From Actinoplanes lutulentus (GTDB taxonomy: Bacteria > Actinomycetota > Actinomycetes > Mycobacteriales > Micromonosporaceae): a stretch of 64,000 nucleotides of DNA. Position 1 is the first letter of the stretch; each line of letters starts with the position of its first letter. The notes below the pieces were generated by a model that saw only the letters and a list, made by a program, of their open reading frames with translations, ran no database searches and was not told the DNA's origin. The stretch covers positions 186,001 to 250,000 of the forward strand of contig NZ_QLMJ01000013.1 in NCBI RefSeq assembly GCF_003259845.1. The letters are read 5' to 3'. Made by a program: the position numbers and the translations under genes. Shown here in pieces: positions 41,529-50,072 of this stretch.

Positions 41529-42595
41529 GCAGCGCCATGGATGGCAGCGCCATGGATGGCAGCACCGTGGGCGGCGGCACCGTGGATGGCAGCGCCATGG
41601 ATGGCAGCACCGTGGGCGGCGGCGCTGTGGATGGCACCGCCGAGGCCCGTTACCGCCGATGGCTCGCGCTCTACCCGCGGGATTTCCGTGAGGAATACGA
41701 GGACGAGATGCTCGGCGTCCTGATGAGCGACGGCCGGCCCGGTCCGCGGCAGTTCCTCGACCTGTTCCGCGCCGCGGTGGCCGTGCGACTGCGGCGTGTG
41801 CCGGCTCCGCACGCGTTCCGGCAGGCGGCCCGGGTGGTGCAGCTCTTCGGCGCTCTCCTGCTTCTGGCGAACGTGTTGCGCCTGGTGCTTCCGTTTCTTG
41901 TCAGGCCGGACCATCTGGTCGCGCTCGATGCCATTGAGGTCTTGCGGGTGGCAGCCTGGTCCCTGGTGCTGATCGCCGCGCTGCGGAGCTGGCGGCTGCT
42001 CGGGTTCGCCGGGAGCGCGGCGGGGCTGGCCGGCGAGATAGCGGCGCCCGCCCGGTGGTACCTGGATACGCCCGCCATGGTGCTCAACGCCTATTGGCTC
42101 ATCATGGCCGCCGCGGTGGTGCTGATCGCGGGGCTGATCGCGACCCGTGGCCGCGGCGGGGTGCGCGGCCTGGGTCTGGTGCTGGCCGCGTCCGCGGTGC
42201 TGGCGTCGACGAACGAAGTGGCCTGGTCGGCTCCGATGTATGTGTCCAGGGCGGTGCTTGTCGGTGAGGGCGCCCCGATGTGGTTTCTCACCACCGATGC
42301 GGTTCTGGTCGGGGGCGCCCTGCTGCTTGTGGCCGCCGTCGTCCTGGTGGTGCTGGCCGTGATCCGGCAGGAGGCCCCGGTTCGCCGGTGGCTGCTGGCC
42401 TGGGCCGCTCCGGTGCTGGTCACGGTGCCACTGATCCGGACCGGGTTCGGCGCCTTCATCGACCACAACAAGGGCCACCCCGAGGCGACCCGGCTGATCG
42501 ATCCGCTCCAGTGGACGGTGCTGGTGCTGGTTCCGCTCGCCGCATTTCTCGTCGTGGCGTCCCTGACCAGCCGTTACGAGCGGGGCCGAGCATGA
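41525..42595 (+). CDS. Membrane protein of a PadR-linked pair (first paralogue)
   Basis: A 356-residue protein. Residues 1-37 are repetitive (MSSAMDGSAMDGSTVGGGT). They are followed by YRRWLALYPRDFREEYEDEMLGVLM (about 42-66), a motif also present in the next protein and typical of PadR-linked membrane proteins. Eight to nine hydrophobic helices follow, grouped as pairs (from about residue 100 to 350). No ATP-binding or enzymatic motif. Translation starts in an ATGA overlap with padR. Could be a permease subunit, regulator or stress sensor; function not known. Confidence 0.8.
   Translation: MSSAMDGSAMDGSTVGGGTVDGSAMDGSTVGGGAVDGTAEARYRRWLALYPRDFREEYEDEMLGVLMSDGRPGPRQFLDLFRAAVAVRLRRVPAPHAFRQAARVVQLFGALLLLANVLRLVLPFLVRPDHLVALDAIEVLRVAAWSLVLIAALRSWRLLGFAGSAAGLAGEIAAPARWYLDTPAMVLNAYWLIMAAAVVLIAGLIATRGRGGVRGLGLVLAASAVLASTNEVAWSAPMYVSRAVLVGEGAPMWFLTTDAVLVGGALLLVAAVVLVVLAVIRQEAPVRRWLLAWAAPVLVTVPLIRTGFGAFIDHNKGHPEATRLIDPLQWTVLVLVPLAAFLVVASLTSRYERGRA
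41532..41640. repeat. Imperfect in-frame tandem repeat at the 5' end of the first paralogue
   Basis: Alternating ATGGATGGCAGC and GTGGGCGGCGGC units, about 109 bp, encode the flexible MDGS/VGGG N terminus. Direct repeats such as GGATGGCAGCGCCATGGATGG occur twice, so copy number may vary in frame. Confidence 0.75.
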
Positions 42596-43701
42596 GCGTC
42601 CTGGAGAACCGTTACCGCCTTCTGCTGCGGGTCTATCCCGCCGGCCACCGAGCCGATTACGAAGAGGAGATGATCGGCGTGCTGATGGCTGGTTCGGCGC
42701 CGGAGCGGCGCGTTCCCCCGCCGGCCGAGGTGGCTGACCTGCTGCGGTCCGGTCTGGCCGTCCGGCTGGGCCGGCTGGGGCGGGCATGGCGGACCGAGCG
42801 GGGTTCGGGCTGGCGTGACGCCGCCGCGGTCGCCGGTCTCGTCATCGCGGCGATGCTCGCCGCGGTCGCCGGCCGGCGGCTCGTCGCCGGGCTCCGGGTG
42901 CTGTTGTTCTCGTCTCCCGATCAGCCGATGGCGATGTTCGGCATCCGCGGGTTGCTGCTGCTCGACGTCTCGTTGCGGTTCGCCTTCTGGGCACTGGTCT
43001 GCGCGGCCGCGTTGTTCGGCCTGCGGCGTACCGCGGCGTGGCTGGTCTGGCCGGCCGCGCTGGTGGAGCTCGGCGCGGTCATCTGGTGGCTGCCCGGCAC
43101 CCCGGTGCAGTCGTCGATCCGGCTCTCCTGGTCGCTGGTCACGGTCGGCGTCGCCATCGCCTGCCTCGTCGTGGCCCGTCGTGGCCGTCCGGTGCCGGTT
43201 CTGTTCGGCCGGCGCGGTCTCGTCCTGTTCTCGGCCGTGGCCGGGGGTCTGCTGGTCGCCGAGGCGCTGGCCGAGCTCGACTTCGCCACCGGGCGTGCGT
43301 GGCCGGTGCGGATCTTTGAGCTGGCACTCTTCCTGCTGGTGGCGACGGCTGTCCTGACGGTCGCTCCCGGTGTGCGTGGCCGGGTCGCCGTGCTGCTGGT
43401 CCCGGCCTTCGCCGGCCCGATCACCTGGGAGCTCGCTCTCAGCTCCGGCCTGTTGACGATCGTCGGGAGCGGCGATGACCTGTTCGCGCAGATCTTCCTG
43501 GTGCTCGCGGTCCCGCTGATCGCCTTCGCCGCTGCCCTGATCGTCTTCCAGGTCTGGCGGCGGACTCTCACGAACGGGCACGCCACCAACGGGCACACCA
43601 CCAACGGGCACACCACCAACGGGCACGCCACCAACGGGCACGCCACCAACGGGCACGCCACGAACGGAGCGGAACGTTTCGAGGTGGGGGAGCAGGGCTA
43701 A
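42592..43701 (+). CDS. Membrane protein of a PadR-linked pair (second paralogue)
   Basis: A 369-residue protein sharing the layout of its neighbour: RYRLLLRVYPAGHRADYEEEMIGVLM at the N terminus (about 7-32), then eight to nine hydrophobic helices from about residue 80 to 325. The C-terminal 50 residues differ, consisting of THATNGHTTNG-type repeats and a short acidic end. The ATG overlaps the upstream stop (ATGA). The shared N-terminal motif and fold suggest duplication, and the two may pair as a heterodimer. Function unknown. Confidence 0.8.
   Translation: MSVLENRYRLLLRVYPAGHRADYEEEMIGVLMAGSAPERRVPPPAEVADLLRSGLAVRLGRLGRAWRTERGSGWRDAAAVAGLVIAAMLAAVAGRRLVAGLRVLLFSSPDQPMAMFGIRGLLLLDVSLRFAFWALVCAAALFGLRRTAAWLVWPAALVELGAVIWWLPGTPVQSSIRLSWSLVTVGVAIACLVVARRGRPVPVLFGRRGLVLFSAVAGGLLVAEALAELDFATGRAWPVRIFELALFLLVATAVLTVAPGVRGRVAVLLVPAFAGPITWELALSSGLLTIVGSGDDLFAQIFLVLAVPLIAFAAALIVFQVWRRTLTNGHATNGHTTNGHTTNGHATNGHATNGHATNGAERFEVGEQG
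43573..43662. repeat. 15-bp tandem repeat, six copies, at the 3' end of the second paralogue
   Basis: Units AACGGGCACRCCACC at 43573, 43588, 43603, 43618, 43633 and 43648, encoding NGHAT/NGHTT repeats. Clean in-frame copies suggest recent expansion. Confidence 0.9.
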
Positions 43702-43712
43702 GAAAGAGGGCC

Positions 43713-45359
43713 ATGAGTGACCGGTGGTACGAAAAGGCTGTTGTCTATTGCCTCGACATCGACTCCTTCGCGGACTCGGACGGTGACGGGTGCGGTGACA
43801 TCCGGGGCCTGATCGGCCGCTTGGACTACCTGGCGCGGCTGGGGGTGACCTGCCTCTGGCTGAACCCGATCCACCCCTCGCCTGGCCTGGACGACGGTTA
43901 CGACGCGTCCGACTTCTACAACGTGGACCCCCGGTTCGGAAATCTCGGTGACTTCGCCGAGCTGCTGCACCAGGCCGGTAACCGGGGCATCAAGGTGATT
44001 ATCGATCTGGTGGTCAACCACACCTCGGATCAGCACCCGTGGTTCCAGTCGGCCCGGTCGTCGCCCGATTCGCCGTACCGGGATTGGTATGTCTGGAGCG
44101 AGACCGCTCCGGCGGACCGCAACCAGGGCATGGTCTTCCCCGGTGAGCAGGACGAGACGTGGTCCTACGACCGGACCGCGAAGCTCTGGTTCTACCACCG
44201 GTTCTACAAGTTCCAGCCGGACCTGAACATCAAGAACCCGGAGGTCCGCGAGGAGATCAAGAAGATCTGCTCGTTCTGGCTCCAGCTCGGTGTCGCCGGG
44301 TTCCGGATGGACGCGGTGCCGTTCATCATCGAGGAGACCGAGCCGGGTAATCCGAACTCGCCGAAGGACATGGAGTTCCTGAGCGAGCTGCGGCAGCACG
44401 TGCAGTGGCGCAAGGGTGACGCGGTCCTGCTCGCCGAGGCCAATGTGGAGCCCGACCAGCTGACCAAGTTCTTCGGTGACGACGGCGGGTCCGGCAACCG
44501 GATCCACATGCTTTTCGACTTCATGCTCAACGCGAAACTGGTGCTCGGCCTGGCCCGCGAGGACCCGGAGCAGATCATCGACGCGTTGCGGGACACGCCG
44601 AAGCTTCCGGCCGGTGGGCAGTGGGCCACGTTCATCCGCAACCACGACGAGATCGACCTGTCCCGGCTCACCGCCGAGCAGCGCAAGGACGTCTTCGACA
44701 AGTTCGGCCCGGACGAGAACATGCAGCTCTACGGCCGGGGCATCCGGCGGCGGCTGGCCCCGATGCTCGGCAACGACCGGCGGTGGCTGGAGCTGGCCTA
44801 CTCGTTGCAGTTCAGCCTGCGTGGCACCCCGGTCCTGCGGTACGGCGAGGAGATCGGCATGGGCGACGACCTGTCGCTCAACGGCCGTGACGCGATCCGC
44901 ACGCCGATGCAGTGGTCGCTGCTGCCGAACGGCGGTTTCAGCAACGCGGACCCGTCGAAGATCGGCCGGCCGGTGATCTCCGGCGGGGAGTACGGCTTCG
45001 AGAAGGTCAACGTGACGCAGCAGCGCCACGACACGAAATCGCTGCTCTCCTGGTTCGAGCGGATGATCCGGACCCTGCGCGAGACGCCCGAGGTCGGCGG
45101 TGGCACCTGCACCCACGTCGACGTGCCGGTGCCGCGCGGCGTCCTGGTGCACCGTGCCGACGACGCGAACGGGAGCATGGTGTTCGTGCACAACCTCGGC
45201 AACAAGGCCGGTGTGGTCGACCTGAGCAGCCTGGCGGGCGAGGCGGAGTTCCCGAACGACGTGCTGGCCGACCAGGAATATCCGGAACCCGGCAAGCTGG
45301 ACGCGATCCAGGTCGAGGGCCATGGCTACCGGTGGATCCGCCTGCGCAGAACGGTCTGA
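43713..45359 (+). CDS. GH13 alpha-amylase-family enzyme (trehalose-synthase-like)
   Basis: A 548-residue cytosolic glycoside hydrolase family 13 protein. The N-terminal WYEKAVVYCLDIDSFADSDGDG and CLWLNPIHPSPG resemble trehalose synthase and oligo-1,6-glucosidase. Catalytic elements are VVNHTSDQ, GVAGFRMDAVPF (nucleophile Asp), VLLAEANV (acid/base Glu) and FIRNHDEID (stabilising Asp). The C-terminal strand domain ends in QVEGHGYRWIRLRR. The DEIDLSRL loop is as in trehalose synthases, so maltose-trehalose interconversion is likely, but substrate cannot be fixed. ATG follows the previous stop by 11 bases. Confidence 0.92.
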   Translation: MSDRWYEKAVVYCLDIDSFADSDGDGCGDIRGLIGRLDYLARLGVTCLWLNPIHPSPGLDDGYDASDFYNVDPRFGNLGDFAELLHQAGNRGIKVIIDLVVNHTSDQHPWFQSARSSPDSPYRDWYVWSETAPADRNQGMVFPGEQDETWSYDRTAKLWFYHRFYKFQPDLNIKNPEVREEIKKICSFWLQLGVAGFRMDAVPFIIEETEPGNPNSPKDMEFLSELRQHVQWRKGDAVLLAEANVEPDQLTKFFGDDGGSGNRIHMLFDFMLNAKLVLGLAREDPEQIIDALRDTPKLPAGGQWATFIRNHDEIDLSRLTAEQRKDVFDKFGPDENMQLYGRGIRRRLAPMLGNDRRWLELAYSLQFSLRGTPVLRYGEEIGMGDDLSLNGRDAIRTPMQWSLLPNGGFSNADPSKIGRPVISGGEYGFEKVNVTQQRHDTKSLLSWFERMIRTLRETPEVGGGTCTHVDVPVPRGVLVHRADDANGSMVFVHNLGNKAGVVDLSSLAGEAEFPNDVLADQEYPEPGKLDAIQVEGHGYRWIRLRRTV

Positions 45360-45451
45360 TGCCCGCTAGAGTCGGCCCGCAGGAGCAGTGAAGATCACAT
45401 TTCCCTGGTCGGGCCTGCCGTAAGGGCAGCTGACACATCCCGGAGGCCGCA

Positions 45452-46216
45452 ATGTCGCAGTCCGAACCGAGCCGGGTGGCCATCGTGACCGGAGCCGCAC
45501 GCGGCATCGGTGAGGCCATCGCCCTGAGGCTGGCCGCGGACGGCCTGGCCGTCGCGGTCGTCGACCTCGACGAGGGCGCGTGCGCCAACACCGTGACGGC
45601 GATCCACGACGCCGGTGGCACCGCTGTCGCTATCGGCGCCGACGTCGCCGACTCGGCACAGGTCACCGCCGCCGTGGAACGGGTGGTGACCGAGCTCGGC
45701 CCGCCGAGCGTGCTGGTCAACAACGCCGGGGTGCTTCGCGACAACCTGCTCTTCAAGATGACCGAGGACGACTGGGACACCGTGATGGCGGTCCACCTGC
45801 GTGGCGCCTTCCTGTTCAGCAAAGCGGTGCAGAAACACATGGTCGACGCCGGATTCGGCCGCATCGTGAGCCTCTCCAGCACCTCCGCGCTCGGCAATCG
45901 GGGCCAGGCCAACTACGCTGCCGCGAAGGCCGGGATCCAGGGTTTCACCAAGACCCTGGCGATCGAGCTGGGCAAGTTCGGCATCACCGCGAACGCGGTG
46001 GCGCCGGGCTTCATCGTCACCGACATGACCCGCGCCACGGCGGCGCGGGTCGGGGTGGACTTCGCCGACTTCGAGAAGGCCACGGTCGCCACGATCCCGG
46101 TGGCGCGCGCGGGCCGACCGGCCGACGTGGCACACACCGTCTCGTTCCTCGCCAGTGAAGGCGCCGGATTCGTGACGGGACAGGTCATTTATGTCGCTGG
46201 TGGGCCGAAAGACTGA
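45452..46216 (+). CDS. Short-chain dehydrogenase/reductase (3-oxoacyl-ACP reductase-like)
   Basis: A 254-residue NAD(P)-dependent oxidoreductase of the classical SDR family. VTGAARGIGEAIALRLA holds the GxxxGIG cofactor loop, VLVNNAGV the NNAG motif, and the active site is Ser in VSLSSTSALG with YAAAKAG (YxxxK). IPVARAGRPADVAHTVSFLASEGAGFVTGQVIYVAGG matches FabG C termini. GGAGG precedes the ATG. Best match is a FabG-type beta-ketoacyl reductase; the exact substrate is unknown. Stands alone. Confidence 0.93.
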   Translation: MSQSEPSRVAIVTGAARGIGEAIALRLAADGLAVAVVDLDEGACANTVTAIHDAGGTAVAIGADVADSAQVTAAVERVVTELGPPSVLVNNAGVLRDNLLFKMTEDDWDTVMAVHLRGAFLFSKAVQKHMVDAGFGRIVSLSSTSALGNRGQANYAAAKAGIQGFTKTLAIELGKFGITANAVAPGFIVTDMTRATAARVGVDFADFEKATVATIPVARAGRPADVAHTVSFLASEGAGFVTGQVIYVAGGPKD

Positions 46217-46251
46217 GTTGGCAACTTGCTGAGAAGAGTTACAAAGAAATC

Positions 46252-46662
46252 ATGAACCGACGCATGAGTTCCCGCAGCGTGTCGCTGACCAGCACATTTC
46301 TTCTGCTGGCCGCGGGGGGAGCGGCGGCATGCGACAACGATGAGTACGTGGACGAGGGTTTTTACTGCGCCGACGCGAACGGCGTGGTCGTCGACGAGGA
46401 TTACTGCGACGACGATGACTCGTACCACGGTGGCGCGGGCTTCTTCATCTGGCACAGCTCCGGTTACGGCCGGGGCTACCCGGTGGGCCAGAAGCTGCCG
46501 TCCGGTGGTTCCAAGTTCGCGTACAACGACGCCGCGTCCCGGTCGAAGTTCGGCCTGCCGGCGAGCGGCAAGATCAGCAATGGCACGGTCAAGACCAGCG
46601 TGGTCGGCAAGGGCGGCAGCGGCAGCAGCGGCGGCAAGTCGTCGTCGAAGTCGGGCGGCTGA
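46252..46662 (+). CDS. Exported YgiB-like small protein
   Basis: A 136-residue exported protein. Signal peptide: MNRRMSSRSVSLTSTFLLLAAGGAAAC; the Cys is in a weak lipobox (AAAC), so it may be a lipoprotein or simply secreted. The mature part has an acidic Cys-containing segment (CADANGVVVDEDYC), an aromatic/Gly middle (FFIWHSSGYGRGY), and a Gly/Ser-rich end. In layout and in being followed by a glutathionylspermidine-synthase-like gene it parallels YgiB-YgiC of E. coli. The similarity is by order and composition, so the family name is tentative. Confidence 0.72.
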   Translation: MNRRMSSRSVSLTSTFLLLAAGGAAACDNDEYVDEGFYCADANGVVVDEDYCDDDDSYHGGAGFFIWHSSGYGRGYPVGQKLPSGGSKFAYNDAASRSKFGLPASGKISNGTVKTSVVGKGGSGSSGGKSSSKSGG

Positions 46663-46665
46663 GTC

Positions 46666-48129
46666 GTGCGGCGGATCGCGTACGGGCCGGTTCGGGACGG
46701 CTGGCAGCTCACCAACTTCAGCCTCGGGCTGACGTACAACGACACCGAACTGCCGGACGGCTCGATGCAGTCGTACTGGCAGGAGGGGCCGTACTACGAC
46801 TTCACCGCGGCGGAGATCGAGGAGCTGGAGACGGCGACCGCCACGCTGTACGAGATGTGCATCGAGGCCGGCGAGTGGATGGTCAAGCAGTGCCCGAGGC
46901 GGACCGTCGAGGGCCGCAAGCGTGGTTACTTCGAGTCCATCTGCTCGGCCGAGACCTGTTACCTCGCCAGGATCGGCGTGCCCGAGTACACGCATGAGCA
47001 GATCATCCGGACCTGGTACGACGGCGACCCGGAGACGTGGACGCACTACGACAAAGATCCGGACATGCGGTTGCCGATGCAGACTCCGGACTGGTCGCCG
47101 AGCGTCTACGGCCGCTTCGACTTCTGGTACAACGGCGCCGGCAGTGTCCCGCGCCTGCTGGAGTTCAACGCGCAGACGCCGACCTCGCTGGTCGAGGCCG
47201 CGGTCATCCAGTGGCACTGGATGGATCAGACCGGCCTCACCGATCACCCGTGGCGGCAGTGGAACTCGATCCACGAACGACTGGTCGGCTGGGACGCCGT
47301 CCCCGGTGAGCCGGGCGACCCCGGCGCCTGGCGGCGCAACATCGGCAAGTTGCGCGAGGCACGGACCTGGCTGCCCGAGAAACCCAAGATCTTTTTTGCG
47401 TACGAGACGAGCGAGACGTCCGGGGAAGACCGGATGAACGTCGCGTACCTGATGGCGACGGCCGAGGAGGCCGGTTACCCGGTCGAGCTGATCGCGATGA
47501 GCCAGATCGGCTGGGACGTGGCCGGCGACCGGGTGCTGTTCGTCCCGTCGCCCGGCAAGGAGCACGAGGCCGAGCCGATCGACGTGATCTTCATGCTGTA
47601 CCCGTGGGAGTGGTTCTGGCACGAGGAGGGCGGCAAGGCCTTCTTCCGGAACATGGCCGACCCGGAGAAACGCGGCACGGTCTGGATCGAGCCGCCGTAC
47701 AAGGCCGCGCTGCTCGGCAACAAAGCGCTGCTGCCGGTGCTGTGGATGCTCTTCGGCGACGACCCGGAGCGGGGCAAATACCTGCTGCCCGCTTACTTCG
47801 CCGAATCCTCCGCGGCCTCAAAACTCACTTCGTACGCGAAAAAACCCGTCTGGGGTCGTGAAGGCGGCTCGGTGACCCTGGTCCGCGACGGCGAAACGAT
47901 CGTCGGCAACCCCTCGGAGTACGGGGCGGACGGCCGTTACATCGTCCAGGAACTCCGCGAGCTGCCGTCGTTCGAGTCGCTGGAGGGCACCGTGCACCCG
48001 GTGATCGGCTCCTGGCTGATCGACGGCGAGCCGGCCGGCATGGGCATCCGTGAGGGCGTGGGCACCGCCGGCCTGGTCACCACGAACATCTGCAACTTCA
48101 TCCCGCACGTGGTCGAGGGCAAGAACTAG
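46666..48129 (+). CDS. Glutathionylspermidine synthase-family ATP-grasp protein (YgiC-like)
   Basis: A 487-residue ATP-grasp ligase of the C-terminal synthetase type of E. coli Gsp, without the amidase half. FDFWYNGAGSVPRLLEFNAQTPTSLVEAA carries the E-x-N metal/ATP residues, PKIFFAYETSETSGEDRMN the glutathione-region loop, WIEPPYKAALLGNKALLPVLW the ATP lysine area, and GTAGLVTTNICNF the closing strand. It would form an amide bond on a peptide-like acceptor. GTG start four bases after the YgiB-like stop, so the pair is an operon. In an actinomycete glutathione is normally replaced by mycothiol, so the substrate is likely different. Confidence 0.88.
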   Translation: MRRIAYGPVRDGWQLTNFSLGLTYNDTELPDGSMQSYWQEGPYYDFTAAEIEELETATATLYEMCIEAGEWMVKQCPRRTVEGRKRGYFESICSAETCYLARIGVPEYTHEQIIRTWYDGDPETWTHYDKDPDMRLPMQTPDWSPSVYGRFDFWYNGAGSVPRLLEFNAQTPTSLVEAAVIQWHWMDQTGLTDHPWRQWNSIHERLVGWDAVPGEPGDPGAWRRNIGKLREARTWLPEKPKIFFAYETSETSGEDRMNVAYLMATAEEAGYPVELIAMSQIGWDVAGDRVLFVPSPGKEHEAEPIDVIFMLYPWEWFWHEEGGKAFFRNMADPEKRGTVWIEPPYKAALLGNKALLPVLWMLFGDDPERGKYLLPAYFAESSAASKLTSYAKKPVWGREGGSVTLVRDGETIVGNPSEYGADGRYIVQELRELPSFESLEGTVHPVIGSWLIDGEPAGMGIREGVGTAGLVTTNICNFIPHVVEGKN

Positions 48130-48551
48130 GCCGGGCGGTGGTTCCAGATCCACCAGAGGCCCACGAACGGCAGCACCAGCGGCACGTACCCGTACCCGCT
48201 GCCGAAGTGGGACCAGACGGTGTCGTCCGGGAACGCGACCGCGTCGACGACGCTGAGCGTGCCGACGACGAGCACGCCGACCAGCTCGATGCTGCAGCTG
48301 ACCAGGGCGATCATCCGGCCCCGGACACCGCCGCGGGCCAGGCCGGCGGTGGCGGCGATGTAGACCAGGCCGGCCACCGCGGAGAGCAGGTACGCCAGCG
48401 GCGCCTCGGAGAAGTGGGTGCTGATCTGGACCAGGGCCCGGGCGCTCGCCGACAGCGCGAAGATGCCGTAGACCAGCAGTAGGACCCGGCCGAGCCCGCT
48501 GTTCAGCGCGGCGTCGCGAGGCCGGGTGGTGGTTGAGTTTTCCTCAGGCAA
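48126..48551 (-). CDS. Small four-helix membrane protein (first of a pair)
   Basis: A 141-residue membrane protein with four hydrophobic helices (about 20-38, 52-72, 78-100 and 120-137) and short polar loops. A charged N terminus (LPEENSTTTRPRD) precedes the first helix. The TTG at 48551 is the best in-frame start, and overlaps the next gene's end by eight bases; ribosome support is modest. The stop overlaps the convergent ATP-grasp gene's end by four bases. No recognisable family. Confidence 0.65.
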   Translation of the reverse strand: MPEENSTTTRPRDAALNSGLGRVLLLVYGIFALSASARALVQISTHFSEAPLAYLLSAVAGLVYIAATAGLARGGVRGRMIALVSCSIELVGVLVVGTLSVVDAVAFPDDTVWSHFGSGYGYVPLVLPFVGLWWIWNHRPA

Positions 48552-48909
48552 GGGGCACCGACGCGATCTGCTGCAACCGCAGCACGAGAACGGGTAGGAC
48601 GAGAGCGCCGACACCGAGGATGAGGCTGCCCCAGCGGGTCGGCTCCATCCGGGCCAGCACGATCGCGGTCGGCGCGAACGCGATGGTCGTGAACAGGTAA
48701 CCCACGAAGGTCGCGGTGTCGTGCGGCCGGCTGGAGCCGAAGAGGCCGATCACGGCGACCACGACGAGTACCGTGACCAGGGCGCTGAGCGCCACGGAGG
48801 CCAGCAGGTCGAACCGGCTGGGCGCGCGGTCGAGCGCCGTGCGCAGGAGGTACCAGGCCGCGAGGATCAGGGCGGCGACAATCGTCGCGACCGACAGGGG
48901 ACCGTTCAC
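48544..48909 (-). CDS. Small four-helix membrane protein (second of a pair)
   Basis: A 121-residue membrane protein with four hydrophobic helices: about 5-22, 36-57, 63-84 and 96-115, plus Arg/Asp-containing turns. GTG start with weak ribosome site. It is upstream of, and overlaps by eight bases with, the previous entry, so the two likely form an operon and may associate. They are not obviously paralogous. No known function. Confidence 0.68.
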   Translation of the reverse strand: MNGPLSVATIVAALILAAWYLLRTALDRAPSRFDLLASVALSALVTVLVVVAVIGLFGSSRPHDTATFVGYLFTTIAFAPTAIVLARMEPTRWGSLILGVGALVLPVLVLRLQQIASVPLA

Positions 48910-48988
48910 CCGGCCAGGTTACTGATGTGCCGGAGGGCTGGTAACTTCCGGCTCCGGAGATCACAAGAATGAACAGGGGTGACGTCCG

Positions 48989-49885
48989 GTGCGATTCGGT
49001 TTGTTCGGTACGGGTCCGTGGGCGCATCTGGCTCACGCGCCGGCTCTGGCGGCTCACCCAGAAGTGGAATTCACCGGAGTCTGGGGCCGGGATTCGGGCA
49101 AGGCCGGGGAGCTCGCCGACAAATTCGGAACCCGCGCGTATTCCGACATTGATTCGCTGATCGCCGACGTGGACGCCGTGGCGATCGCGCTGCCGCCGGA
49201 CGTCCAGGCGCCGCTCGCCCTGCGTGCCGCCGAGGCCGGACGGCATCTGGTGCTGGACAAGCCGGTGGCCCTGCGTACCGAGGACGCCGAAGCGGTCGCG
49301 GCGGCCGTCGCGGCCCGCAAGCTGGCCTCGGTGGTCTTCTTCACCCGCCGGTTCACGCCCGAGCTAGACGCCTTCGTGACCGAGGCGGCGGCGACGGGTG
49401 GCTGGACCGAGGCGCGCGTCGACCACCTCGGCTCGATCTTCACGCCGGACAATCCGTTCGGCGCCTCGCCGTGGCGGCGCGAGCGCGGCGGCCTCTGGGA
49501 CGTCGGCCCGCACGCCCTCGCCCTGGTGGTGCCGGTGCTCGGCCCGGTCACCGAGGTGGCCGCGATGGCCGGGCCGCGCGACATCACCCACCTGGTGCTG
49601 CGGCACGCCGGCGGTGCGATCAGCCGGCTCACGCTGGCCGTCGACGCGCCCGAGGCCTCGGCTCGCGAGGAGGCCGTCTTCGCCGGTGAGGCCGGTCTTC
49701 TGACGGTGCCGAGGGCGCGGTGGAGCCCGGACGAGGCGCTCGGCCGCGCCGTCGACCAGCTGCTCGCGGCAGCCGCCGGCGGCGCGTCGCCGGCGTGCGA
49801 CGTCCGCTTCGGCGCCGATGTGACAGCGGTGCTCGTGGCCGCCGAGACGGCCTTGCGCGACGGGGTGACCGTCAAACTCGGATGA
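48989..49885 (+). CDS. Gfo/Idh/MocA-family oxidoreductase
   Basis: A 298-residue NAD(P)-dependent sugar or inositol dehydrogenase-like enzyme. FGLFGTGPWAHLAHAPAL is the Rossmann loop, AIALPPDVQAPLALRAAEAGRHLVLDKPVAL contains the conserved D/EKP motif (DKP here). The C-terminal sheet domain (about 125-298) has GGLWDVGPHALALV with catalytic D-x-G-x-H. DKP in place of EKP is common. GTG start about ten bases after a weak AGGGG. Substrate unknown; possible roles are sugar or cyclitol oxidation. Confidence 0.92.
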   Translation: MRFGLFGTGPWAHLAHAPALAAHPEVEFTGVWGRDSGKAGELADKFGTRAYSDIDSLIADVDAVAIALPPDVQAPLALRAAEAGRHLVLDKPVALRTEDAEAVAAAVAARKLASVVFFTRRFTPELDAFVTEAAATGGWTEARVDHLGSIFTPDNPFGASPWRRERGGLWDVGPHALALVVPVLGPVTEVAAMAGPRDITHLVLRHAGGAISRLTLAVDAPEASAREEAVFAGEAGLLTVPRARWSPDEALGRAVDQLLAAAAGGASPACDVRFGADVTAVLVAAETALRDGVTVKLG

Positions 49886-49886
49886 G

Positions 49887-50072
49887 TTACGGGACGGTGC
49901 GCTCGATCGCTGCCGCGCCGTCCCGCTCCAGCTCCGCCTTGGCACGGGCGACGTTCTCGGGCGTTGGATACCTGCCCTGCGCGACGGCCAGATCCTCCGG
50001 ATCCCACGGCTGTTCCGCGCCGGTTCGGATCAACGGTTCTCCGGGATGGTCCGGATTGCCGGTCTCATGCAT
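49887..50072 (-). CDS. Small conserved hypothetical protein
   Basis: A 61-residue hydrophilic protein beginning MHETGNPDHPGEPLIRTG and containing PWDPEDLAVAQGRYPTPENVARAKAELERDG, a helical, charged second half. No membrane segment. ATG 50072 has GGGGG spaced for translation; a GTG at 50084 would add four residues. Resembles short actinobacterial proteins of unknown role. It is convergent with the Gfo/Idh/MocA gene, whose stop lies one base from its own. Confidence 0.7.
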   Translation of the reverse strand: MHETGNPDHPGEPLIRTGAEQPWDPEDLAVAQGRYPTPENVARAKAELERDGAAAIERTVP

